From contig JAQFVV010006245.1 in NCBI GenBank assembly GCA_028023455.1, forward strand, positions 7,397,331 through 7,461,330: 64,000 bases of DNA. The letters run 5' to 3'. This document shows, one piece after another, positions 1-9,636 of the stretch (position 1 is the stretch's first letter; each line of letters begins with the position of its first letter). The notes below the pieces were generated by a model. The model searched no databases, had not been told where the DNA came from, and saw only the letters and a program-made list of their open reading frames with translations. Origin of the DNA: Epiperipatus broadwayi. Taxonomy: Eukaryota > Onychophora > Udeonychophora > Euonychophora > Peripatidae. Position numbers and translations under genes: made by a program.

Positions 1-147
1 AAATTTTTAATTCAAACTTTTTAATTGGTTAATAATATTTTGATCCAGATTATTACAACGGAGATTCTTTTTTAAATAATTTTTTTGGAGGGGTATTTAT
101 ACTTTTTAATAACACTTCAGATTTTTTTGTATATAATATATTTATAT
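1..147. other. AT-rich DNA, nothing recognised
   Basis: A/T-rich sequence at the window edge with no coding signal and no repeat ends that I can place. Confidence 0.5.
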
Positions 148-285
148 AGAAAAAAAGAAGAAAGAAGAAAAAAGAACAAGAGAGAAAAAAGGGAAAGGGA
201 GAAAAACAGAGGGGGAGAGAAGCAGAAAGAGAAAGATGGAGATAGACGAGGAAAGAGAAAAAAAGGAAGAGAGAGAGAAAGATTT
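148..285 (+). repeat. Homopurine (A/G) tract of about 135 bp
   Basis: Nearly every base on the + strand is A or G, with only scattered C or T. The open frames through it, on both strands, translate to K/R/E-rich or F/L/S-rich strings, as any purine tract does, and are not genes. Such tracts can form triplex (H-DNA) or act as poly-purine microsatellites. Function is unknown. Confidence 0.85.
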
Positions 286-2020
286 TCAAATTATTTTATA
301 ATATTAACAATTGATAAATGAATTTAACAAGTTACGATTAATATAGAAATTAATTTTAGCACTTTAAAAAATAATAATAATAATTATCTTATTTATGGCA
401 TCAGGTTGCTAACACAGACTTATTATTAAATTCACTTTACATCCACCCACATACATTTTTGTTTGAAGAAAAAAAAAGAAGAAAAGCAAATAAGTATTTT
501 CCTGCCATGAATATGTCAATTAAAATATTTGAAGTCTTAATTTTTTTTTTTTAAAAAAAATATAAACTATTGATTAAAAATCATATATTTAAAAAAAAAT
601 TTTTGTTTTGTTTTAATGTATTGCTTTGAAAATAGATTTAATTAAAATATACAGCATTTATACAAAACGATTTATTTTCTCTTAACATAATTCTGATTAT
701 TAGCATTTTTTTTTTTTTTTGCTTTTGGATTTTAAAGTTTGCTTTCCTGTTTGTTTTTTAGTTTTTTTTTTATTATTCTTAAACAACTCAACCATTATAT
801 TAAATAAATAATTATGTAAAAAATATAGTAAATTCTGATCCTGACATATCTGTAATCAATCAAATTTTTAGATTTGCAGCTCCTTGTTCTGAAAGGGTAA
901 TTAATAAATTGTGAATAATTGTCCAATGCAAAAGCCTCTCTTAAATTTATGTATTTTATAGTTTATTAAGAAACATTAGAAGGAGAGTGCTGCAAATATA
1001 AAGATTTGCTTGGTTATACATATATGTTCATGCTCATTTGTCAGTATATATATATAAAGAAAATAAATCACTCTTCCCCAGACCATGACTTCAAAGCACT
1101 TTAAATATTGAATAAAGGAACAAGAATTGAATTAATCACATACTCTTAGTCTTTCGTTTAACATTTGGGGTGTTTTTAAGTCATGGAGAGGTTAAATTAC
1201 TTCCTTTGTTTTTATTAAGATATATAATTTAAAGTTTATATTCTTGGTTTTTTTAAACGTGAACTCCTAATTTTTATCGTAGTAAAAAAAAAAAAACCCG
1301 TGAACTCCTATACATTAATAATTTACATTCTACAAATGTAGATGACCAATAAAATGTATTAAACAGGTCATAATTAAGATATATGAATACAAATTTGATT
1401 TGGTATTTCTATGTCACTTATTAGATAGTTCAAACTTTTAGTCATCTGATAAATAGTGGGTTTTTTCTGAAAACAATATATCAAAAGAAGGCTTGTCTAT
1501 AAAATTTTACACTGGTTGTGGTGAATAAGGATTTAATAACAAATCCTCAGAGGAATGTCCTACAAATGTAAAGATTTGACTGATTATAGATATATCAGGC
1601 ACATTAGTTAATTATATATATATATATAAGATTTATGTACATTATGATTAAATTTCAAACATTAACATCAAATTGAGCTCTGCTATCTAACTCATTAAAT
1701 AGAAATTGTATGACTATATTGATGAAGCCTCAACTTGTTTCTGAAGCTGCTGATGAGATCAGATGTTTTGACAAAAATATAGGTCATGGGTTCAGTGAAT
1801 TTTTTTATCAAATATTGTGCTTGAAATATTGTAAAAATTTCCATAGCAGGCATGACTAAATGTAATTATTTATATTATTGCATAATGTTTATTCTTCTGT
1901 TAGTTTTATCATTTTTATAATATAAATACCTGCTTTGACATTTCTAAACGTTGGACTATCTAGTTCATTTGCATATGCTTTGCATACTGCTTTGTTTCCT
2001 TGTCCTATTTCCTTGTTCTG
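286..2020. other. AT-rich non-coding DNA
   Basis: Poly-A and poly-T runs and short (TA)n tracts. Two similar segments near 980-1060 and 1555-1630 share a 'tacaaatgta/aagatttg...ttataNatatat' pattern, suggesting an old short duplication. No gene is seen. Confidence 0.5.
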
Positions 2021-2025
2021 CAGCT

Positions 2026-2090
2026 CACAGTACCGCTATGAATATGAGGCAAAAGGCCTCGAAAGCGCTTAGCGTATAGTAATTTCTGTG
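2026..2090 (+). other. Three-way-junction, hammerhead-like motif (degenerate)
   Basis: A GC-richer island in AT-rich DNA. Read as RNA it gives an outer stem (CACAG 2026-2030 with CTGTG 2086-2090, then CTAT 2036-2039 with ATAG 2076-2079), a hairpin GAGGC/GCCTC (2046-2060) followed directly by GAAA (2061-2064), and a hairpin GCGC-TTA-GCGT (2065-2074) followed by A-T. That order (stem I, junction, stem II, GAAA, stem III, junction, stem I) is the layout of a type I hammerhead ribozyme. However, the expected CUGANGA between stems I and II is replaced by GAATAT, so self-cleavage is not expected. It may be the decayed end of a Penelope-type or retrozyme-type element. An accidental fold cannot be excluded. 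Confidence 0.3.
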
Positions 2091-2160
2091 TATCTTTATA
2101 GCTTCTCGTTCAAGTGTGTCATACACCTTGTTAATTTTATATAATAAATATTTAAAATAA

Positions 2161-4740
2161 ATTATACATTTATACATGTAAGTAATTATTTATAAATTCA
2201 ACTTTCAGATGATGGGGAAGAAGTTTCACTCATGTATGCTAAACATGAGGTAAGACTTAAGTTTATATATATATTTAAATCTTGTCTGATGTTCAAAAAA
2301 TTGATTGTATTATAAATATGATATAGATCATATATTGAATATAATTTGTCACAATTATATAAAAATAATAAAATTATTTTTTGATTTTTTAAAATAAAAT
2401 TTTAAATTAAATTTTTTTTGTTCTGTTTTGATAGATTTATATTAATTTTATTTAAGTTTATTTATTTAAATAAATACATATTCTGATTTCAATTAATTTA
2501 TTTTGTAAATGTCTTTTATTTAAACTTATGTATTTATTTTGTTTGTTTAGCTATTTATTGTTTAAAATCATATTGTCTCACTTAAGTATTTTGCATTAGA
2601 ATAAAAAAAAAATTCTTATAGGATTTTTATGACTGACACTGTTTTTCCTAAACAATTCATCTTTTTTTTATATAATTTAATATTCTCAGATTTTATATTC
2701 ATACTCTTCATAACCTCGTCATCATCATTTTGAGAGTTTTATTTTAATATCACTGTTTTATTTCTATTATAGATAATACTTTTTGTAAGACTTTGGTATT
2801 TCATTTTTTTTTATTCTATTGATATGACTGACTTCTACATCAAAACTATATTTTCTCTAATATTATTTCTGTTCTAATTATATCAATCTGAATTTTTATC
2901 TAATCTTTAAAAATCCCTTTCAATGTCCCTGTTTTTAAATTCACATTCCTCACTTTTGTTTTGTAAACTATTTCAAAAAGTTCTAAATATTTCTATCGCC
3001 TGTCTTCTTATCTTGTTACCCATAAACATATACATTTTCCAAAATTTCCACTTGTTTTCTTTATTGTTAAATATAAGCCTGAGATAATGAAATAATTCAT
3101 TTTGTTTTATCATCTCTTCAGTCTTTATCCTTTCAATATTTTCTATCACTAATTATTAACATTTTTATGCATGAATTTTTGAACCTGTAACTTTTTTATC
3201 ATAAAATTTAGATTTACTTTATTACTGCCATTTCAATTTAAAATGTACAAAAGCAAATACAAAATATTGAAAATCAGAATTATAAACAAAATCAATATAA
3301 TATTCTAAAATACAATTTACATAATTACAATAATCAAATTTTTAATACATTTTAAATTATTACTGCAATTGCATATAATGTTTTTTTAAATATTATATCA
3401 TTGTTCCTTTATAATGACTCATTCTTAATAAAGTATAAATTAATATATCTAAACATTTATTTTAAAAAGCAATATTGGTATAGTAAGACTAATTGCAGTT
3501 TTATTTTATGTATTAAATTTGGATAATAAGCAGTTGTTTTTAAACTTAAGCTATCAATGGATTACGACAAAATTTTAGTTTAAGCATTCATTAGAGGGGA
3601 CTTTTGCAAACAATGTAATCAGATTAAAAGCTACCTTTTATTTATTTCTTTTTACTATCATATTAATAGCATAAAGACCAAAAATATCCCAAGTGTTGAA
3701 CATCTTTGAATATTTCTGTTAATAGTATTATTGCTCTCCTATTAAAAGTATATATAGTATTAACTGCAAGAAAGCCACGTGATGTGGCGTTATATTTTTA
3801 AATTATATTAATTAAAACGCTTTTATTCATTTTTATTTTAAATAGTAATGTTAAATCTTAGACCTAGCACCTGCACATGTATTCCACATCTCTTTTAAGC
3901 AAAAATGCAAGTCACTGATGAATTAATACATACTATAATTACTTTAATTTGCAACTAAATTACTTCCTGAAACAAAGATTAAGAACATATCTTCCAGTCG
4001 TGTAAAATACTTTTTAGATTTGAAATTCTCTTTTGAGATTAAAATTCAAAATTGCCTTTTTATCTTTTAAATAAGTAATATTGAAATTTAATCGTTTTTT
4101 TTATTATTATTATTATTATTATTCATTTAAGGTGGAATACAGCTAATTAACAAATTAACATTAAAGATTAAATTTTTTCTGATCTATTTATAGTATTTAC
4201 CGTCTATAATATCATCAAACTTTTCTTTTTAGTTTTATAGATTTGAGAATTGTTTTTGTTGATATAATATTTTAAGTGATAAAAGATTCATTAAGATTAT
4301 AATGTAATTTTCAACGTTAAGAAGTTAGACTAAATTGCATTTAAATAACCATGCTTAACACTACTGTTTTCTCTGTTTATATTATTTAAAATATGGTAAT
4401 ATAACTAAATTCAAATGTAATTCAATGCAAAAAAAAAAAAGAAAAAAAAAGTAACCTAAATGTTAAACCTTTAAAAACGAAATTGCATTGAAATTAGCCA
4501 TAGCCCTATTATCAATTACTTCAATCTATAGTTGAGCAAAAAACTTAGAATATATTTTCTAAAGCCATTTTAATTTCATTTTTTTAATTACTATTTTTTT
4601 TTTGTTAATTTTTGAAGCTTTAAAAATGTTAATCCTATAAATATTCCAAAAGATCTACAAGGTATAAAGCTTCCACTTTATATACATTCTTAAAACTTAA
4701 GACTAGTGTAAAGTTGTGGGATGTAGAAAATTTAATATTC
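2161..4740. other. AT-rich non-coding DNA
   Basis: Long A/T-rich stretch with no gene. It contains a (TTA)n microsatellite at about 4100-4123 and poly-A runs near 4430-4450. No transposon ends are recognised. Confidence 0.5.
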
Positions 4741-4755
4741 ATAAATCAAAGTATA
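4741..4755. repeat. Left target-site duplication of foldback element 2a
   Basis: The 15-bp sequence ataaatcaaagtata is repeated perfectly at 4956-4970, on the other side of the hairpin element. Confidence 0.8.
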
Positions 4756-4955
4756 ACTGACACACACAGGCTTATTATATACCTGTGTTTATATATGTAA
4801 TATATAGGGTATATGAGCACAGACTTTCACACGACCCACCACTCTCCACACCGTCTCATAACACTGATACACATGAACACATATTCAGGTGTATCAGTGT
4901 TATGAGATAGTGTGGAGAGTGGTGGGTCATGTGAAAGTCTGTGTTCATATACCCT
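4756..4955 (+). mobile_element. Foldback (hairpin) element, family 2, copy a
   Basis: A 200-bp non-coding element. Its inverted arms run 4807-4872 and 4889-4954 and match at about 62 of 66 positions, separated by only 16 bp. The left end carries an extra small hairpin (ACACAGG...CCTGTGT, about 4763-4790). It is bounded by a perfect 15-bp direct repeat (4741-4755 and 4956-4970). The same arms occur in the longer element at 43.1-43.6 kb, so this is a member of a dispersed family with a shorter middle. A duplication this long points to insertion by target-primed reverse transcription rather than by a cut-and-paste transposase (inference). The minus-strand frame across the hairpin is not a gene. 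Confidence 0.85.
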
Positions 4956-4970
4956 ATAAATCAAAGTATA
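4956..4970. repeat. Right target-site duplication of foldback element 2a
   Basis: Perfect 15-bp match to 4741-4755. Confidence 0.8.
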
Positions 4971-5083
4971 GTAATTACTTTTCTCCATATCAAAGTAAAT
5001 TTTTATGATAATCATAATTTTTAATCAATTATATTTCAACTTCTTTTGATTTTTTATTTTAAAAATAAACATTTCAGCTTTAT

Positions 5084-5549
5084 CTAAAGCATTTTGATTT
5101 GAGAGTGTAAGGCTATTAAATACCTCACTGATTAAGTCCACAAATTCTATAACACATTCTGAAATCTTTCGATTTACAATGAGTCAGTGTCAAGATCGTA
5201 TACTTAGAAATCTATGAAGATAATATAAAGTTGTAATAATTATATTTATAAAGCACATACTCATTACTTTAACTTGTGTTAAAGATTTGCAAAGGTTCCT
5301 ATTGCCGTTTTTGAGGCACATAGTCTTAAGGTTATAGCCTTAATAAATATTACTTTGGGTAACAAGTATATACTCTATAAATATAATTACTACAACTTTA
5401 TATTATCTTAATAGATTTCTAAGCATAAGATCTCAACACTGACTCATTGTAAATCAAAAGATTTTATGAATGTTAATGTATTATAGAATTTGTGAACTTA
5501 ATCAGTGAAGTATTTAATAGCCTTACATTCTCAAATCAAAATGCTTTAG
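5084..5549. repeat. Large inverted repeat (family 3 array, left part)
   Basis: The sequence 5084-5268 is the diverged reverse complement of 5358-5549. Landmarks are CTAAAGCATTTTGATTT at the outer left and its complement at the outer right. The loop between holds the family 3 core (5287-5355). No coding potential. Confidence 0.8.
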
Positions 5550-5580
5550 ATTCTCCTATTTATTTAGAAAGTAGGTTAAG
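5273..5580 (+). repeat. Family 3 direct-repeat unit, copy 1
   Basis: A unit of about 300 bp running from CTTGTGTTAAAGATTTGC to AGAAAGTAGGTTAAG. It is repeated at 5768-6068 and partly at 6102-6235. Its first part contains the family 3 core, which ends CCTTAATAAATATTAC. Confidence 0.8.
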
Positions 5581-5705
5581 TAATATTTACTAAGGCTGTA
5601 ACCTCAAGAATGTGCGCATAAAATGCGATAGTAGGGACCTCTACAGGTCTTAACCATAAGCTTATGTTTTGGAAGAAAAGAGGTTACAGCCTTAGTAAAT
5701 ATTAC
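5580..5705. mobile_element. Family 3 hairpin element between two array units
   Basis: A 126-bp element whose outer 26 bp are a perfect inverted repeat (5580-5605 and 5680-5705). Its interior, read on the minus strand, is the family 3 core seen singly at 48.5 kb and 60.5 kb, with two small hairpins (GACC/GGTC and CGCAT/ATGCG). It lies between direct-repeat copies 1 and 2, so it either inserted there or marks the junction where the array was duplicated. Confidence 0.75.
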
Positions 5706-5767
5706 TTATGTAATCAATGTGCATTTAAATAAAGATAAGATTGGCTGCCTTTGTCTTTTAAATATAT

Positions 5768-6068
5768 CTTGTGTTAAAGATTTGCAGAGGTTTCTACTGT
5801 CATTCTTTCAGGTGCATAGTCTTAAGGTTATAGCCTTAATAAATATTACTTTAAATAACGAGTATGTGCTTTATAACTATAATTATTACAACTTTATCTT
5901 AATAGATTTCTAAGCATAAGATCTCAACACTGACTTGTTGTAAATCTAAAGATTTCATGAATGTTAGTGTTACAGAATTTGTGGACTTAATCAGTGAGGT
6001 ATTTAATAGTCTTACACTCTCAAATAAAATGCTTTAGATTCTCCTATTTATTTAGAAAGTAGGTTAAG
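5768..6068 (+). repeat. Family 3 direct-repeat unit, copy 2
   Basis: Diverged copy of 5273-5580 with the same start and end landmarks. The ORF that starts near 5719 crosses its boundary and has no support as a gene. Confidence 0.8.
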
Positions 6069-6101
6069 ATAAGAGTGGCAGCTCTTGTCTTTTAAATATA
6101 T

Positions 6102-6235
6102 CTTGTGTTAAAGATTTGCAGAGGTCCCTACTGTCGTTTTTTCAGGCACATAGTCTTAAGATTATAACCTTAATAAATATTACTTTAAGTAACAAGTATG
6201 CACTTTATAAATATAATTATTATAAATATATTTGA
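6102..6235 (+). repeat. Family 3 direct-repeat unit, copy 3 (partial)
   Basis: Begins CTTGTGTTAAAGATTTGCAG like the other units and breaks off after the ATAAATATAATTATTA segment. It is preceded by the same ~25-bp leader (CTTTTAAATATAT) as copy 2. Confidence 0.75.
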
Positions 6236-7540
6236 GTAATTAGACATTTAGTTATACTGTTTATAGTTTATTGTGAAAACAGTGCCAAAAATACATATAA
6301 TAACAAAAGAATAATAATTTTATTCAAACCATATGCTTTATTATTCACATATTCATTTTAAAATGAATAAAATCAATTCACAATCTTGGACAATACTATT
6401 AATAATAAACATTTTTTTTTATCAATGTCAATGTTATAGTAACACAGTTCAAAGCTTTATAGGTTAAGATATTCATCATCAAAATCACACACACACAAAA
6501 GTAATGACTGATATTTTACACATACTGAAACTGATCTCAAACTTTAGCAGGTACAATATAAAGAATATTTAATTAATTTTCTTAAGTAAGTCCTGCAACA
6601 TCTTAAATGAAATAAATTAAATATTCAGTATTACATTTGTAAATACATAAAATGATAAATAAAACATATATTTTTACATAAATAAAGCTTATATCCTTGA
6701 GGACAAGAAAATAAAAAAATTAAAAATTAAGTCGTATGTAAATGAAGCTTTATAAATGTAAAAGTTTTTTGAATTATGTTTTATCATTTTCTAGTTAATT
6801 CTCAATGAACTTTCAATCCATTGTTTTTCAAGAGATCAGAGAAAATAAATAATGGATATGTTAAAATGATAGATAAGAAGCAATTAAATGGTTATTCATT
6901 GATATAAAGTACATATAAAGTATAATTTGGCTTTAAATTTTAAATACGATTCTGGTTTATAATTCACAGTATCGCACACTAATTACTTGCAAAATGTGTC
7001 TGTTTATCTTTATATATATATATATAAAGTATATTTATATATAACTTTAATACAAAATTTACATATTTTAAAAAATCGAAGTTAATATAATCATTAGACT
7101 TTTTAAAAATAAATTATTTAATTATTTTAGAAAGAAAATAAATTTAAATCGTCATTTTTTCGCTACTTCAATTATCTTTAAACAGTTAAGAAGAAAAGTT
7201 ACAATTCTCTTTTTTATGATTATAAAAAACATTCTTTTGTTTAATCTTATAACTAAATAATAAAAGTTTCGGGATAGAAATTAAAATCTCTTCTAAAAGA
7301 AACAATTTTTGTATCTCTAAATTATACAAATTAAAAAAGAGAGAGGTAATATATGTTTGTTATCATTAAAATGTCAACTTCATTTTATAAAATATATATA
7401 TATATAGCAGGAGATCATGATTTGTAAAGGTAGAAACAAATGATTGTATGAATTTATAAAACGTGGCTTCTATAATGCTCGATTTAATTATTTGATGGAG
7501 CTATCTAATCCTTAATTCTGAGTGAATGAAAAATTAATAG
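6236..7540. other. AT-rich non-coding DNA
   Basis: No gene and no recognised element. Short (TA)n tracts lie near 7012-7027 and 7392-7406. Confidence 0.5.
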
Positions 7541-7544
7541 GTAA

Positions 7545-7740
7545 AAAATAAAATCCATGTATTTTTGAATTTATGGCTATAGGACTATATTAGATAAAAT
7601 AAAAACAATAATATATTTTGCAATAGAAATAATTTATTTTATAAAACTACATCCATCAATCACTTAACAAAGAAATTATATTGATGTTAAATGATTCATG
7701 AGAAATGTCAGTATTTATTAGTAAATATATGGGTACATGT
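7545..7740 (+). repeat. ~180-bp satellite-like unit, isolated copy
   Basis: Starts TGTATTTTTGAATTTATGGC and continues with AATATATTTTGCAATAGAAAT. Both landmarks recur at 11.93, 12.11, 12.29, 13.93 and 14.09 kb. The sequence then drifts into simple AAATAAAATAAAA-like repeats up to about 8100. The ORF at 7861-8094 lies in that low-complexity stretch and is not supported. Confidence 0.6.
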
Positions 7741-8099
7741 ATATATTGAATAAAATAAAATCTTTCAAAATAAAAAATGTGTATTAAATAAAATAAAAGA
7801 CAAAAATTAGTTAAGCACAAAATGCATATTAAACAAAAGAAATTAAAATAAAGTTAGACTATGCACAATATGTATCAATGCAGAAAATATGTATTCAATA
7901 AAAGAAAGCAAAAGCTAATCCATGATGATAGCTATATTAAGCAAAAAGAATTCATCAAACCATTTGAGGCCAAAAATAAATTTATAATAAATAAAATTCC
8001 AAAAAAAAACAACAAATTATTCACTAAAATAAATCTACCAAATAAAAGAATGAAATTGAATTTAGGTGGTTGCAAGCAAAAAATAAATAAATAAATAAA

Positions 8100-9630
8100 A
8101 ATGAAATTCAGGAATTAATAAAGAATTCATGTATGAAAAATGTTTCTAATGTCAGTCACGAATGTAGCATAAAAATTGAATAATAATTCTTGGTCAATAT
8201 TTTTAATACAAATAATAAAAATGAAAAGAACTAATAATGACTGAATAAAAAATAGTGAGGTTGTCTTTTGGAAAAATGAATTTAATGGATTATATAATGA
8301 TGTGATTCAGTGTGATTTCTCCTTATATGGAGTCAGGAATCTCTCAGCAACTATGCCCAGAGAAACCAGTTAGCCACTTTGACTTCCCTTTTTATTCCCC
8401 ACCCTAAGTTTTCCCATATTCTTCTCTATCCTGTTCCATCCCATTTCCACAACATAATCTTTGTCAACTCTATGACCATTATATCTAAAATCCCCTTATC
8501 TTTTCCCAAACCCAGCATAAAAACTATTAATGTCACAATGTTAGTATAGTGCTATTCATTAGTATAGTATCAAAATAGTAAAACATGAAATTTATGAGTG
8601 ATTATAATTTTAAAAATATATGCTTTGGCTTGTAGTGAATTGCTTTTTGGTTCACATCCACATTTAATTTTTGTTGCTGTGGACTGCTTTTATTTTACAT
8701 ATTTTATGCATGGACTATTTTTTGCTATATTTTGTTTAAAATACATTTTATGCATGGCTTATCTTCTATTTTATGTAATGTACTTTTTTTATTGCAATGT
8801 TTTTTTTTTTATTTTATTTAATATACAATTGTAGTGATAAATTCAATCATAAGTTCTGATATTTATGATTTACATTTCTGTATATATTCTATTTGTCATT
8901 AAAGTATATATTAATTAAATAATTTATATTGTATTGTCAAATGAATTATTTTTTTTTATTTTTTTATTCAATTAGTTTATCATTCATTCAATGGTAATAG
9001 CTGAATAGTTCAATAAAGCAGCTAGACAATGCTCTACATAAGAAGCCATGTATTTCTATGGCTCTGAGTTCAGAACAAATAATAGATGATGAATATTAAC
9101 AAATGATATAAATGTATGTGATGGATCAAATATATTTGTTTATGTATACTGCAAAATTTTTTGTAAGTATTATATATTATGAAGAAATATAAATCTAAAC
9201 CCGTTTAATTTAAGTGTAATAATTAATTATTTATGATAAGAAATTTTAGTATTGATGCTAAGCAATTTTAATAACTTGAACTCAAGTACCTATTGGTTTG
9301 TCCTTCATAATAGCTTACTTTCATTTATTCAAAGAATGAATAACATAAGCAATTGTATAAAAACTAACTATTAATTAATTTAACAGTTCCAATATAAATG
9401 TTCATTATTACAATTGAAGTTCAATCTCAATCCTAATTAAATTTTATTTTTTAAAAAAATTTATCAAATAAATTCAATCTAACTTATAATGGAAGCTTAA
9501 TATATAGATTCCAATGCATATATAAAAATATGAATATGTTAAAATTTAAATAAAAAAAATCAAACATTAATATATTTGAATATTTGCATATGTGAATATT
9601 AATTAATAACACCATTACATTTAAAAATAG
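8100..9630. other. AT-rich DNA with a C-rich patch
   Basis: Mostly A/T. A more complex pyrimidine-rich patch at about 8330-8490 has no recognisable coding frame or repeat ends. Poly-T near 8800 explains the hydrophobic ORF at 8598-8834. Nothing else is seen. Confidence 0.45.
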
Positions 9631-9636
9631 TTAGAA

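Noticed and set aside
53-321. Overlapping ORFs on both strands through the purine tract
   Set aside because: K/R/E-rich and F/L/S-rich products are the automatic result of translating a homopurine/homopyrimidine tract; no start context, domain or splice signal.
4827-5015. 62-codon minus-strand ORF
   Set aside because: It runs through the inverted arms of foldback element 2a; a palindrome without stops is open on both strands.
7861-8094. 77-codon basic ORF
   Set aside because: Lys/Asn-rich translation of AAATAAAA-type low-complexity DNA next to a satellite unit.
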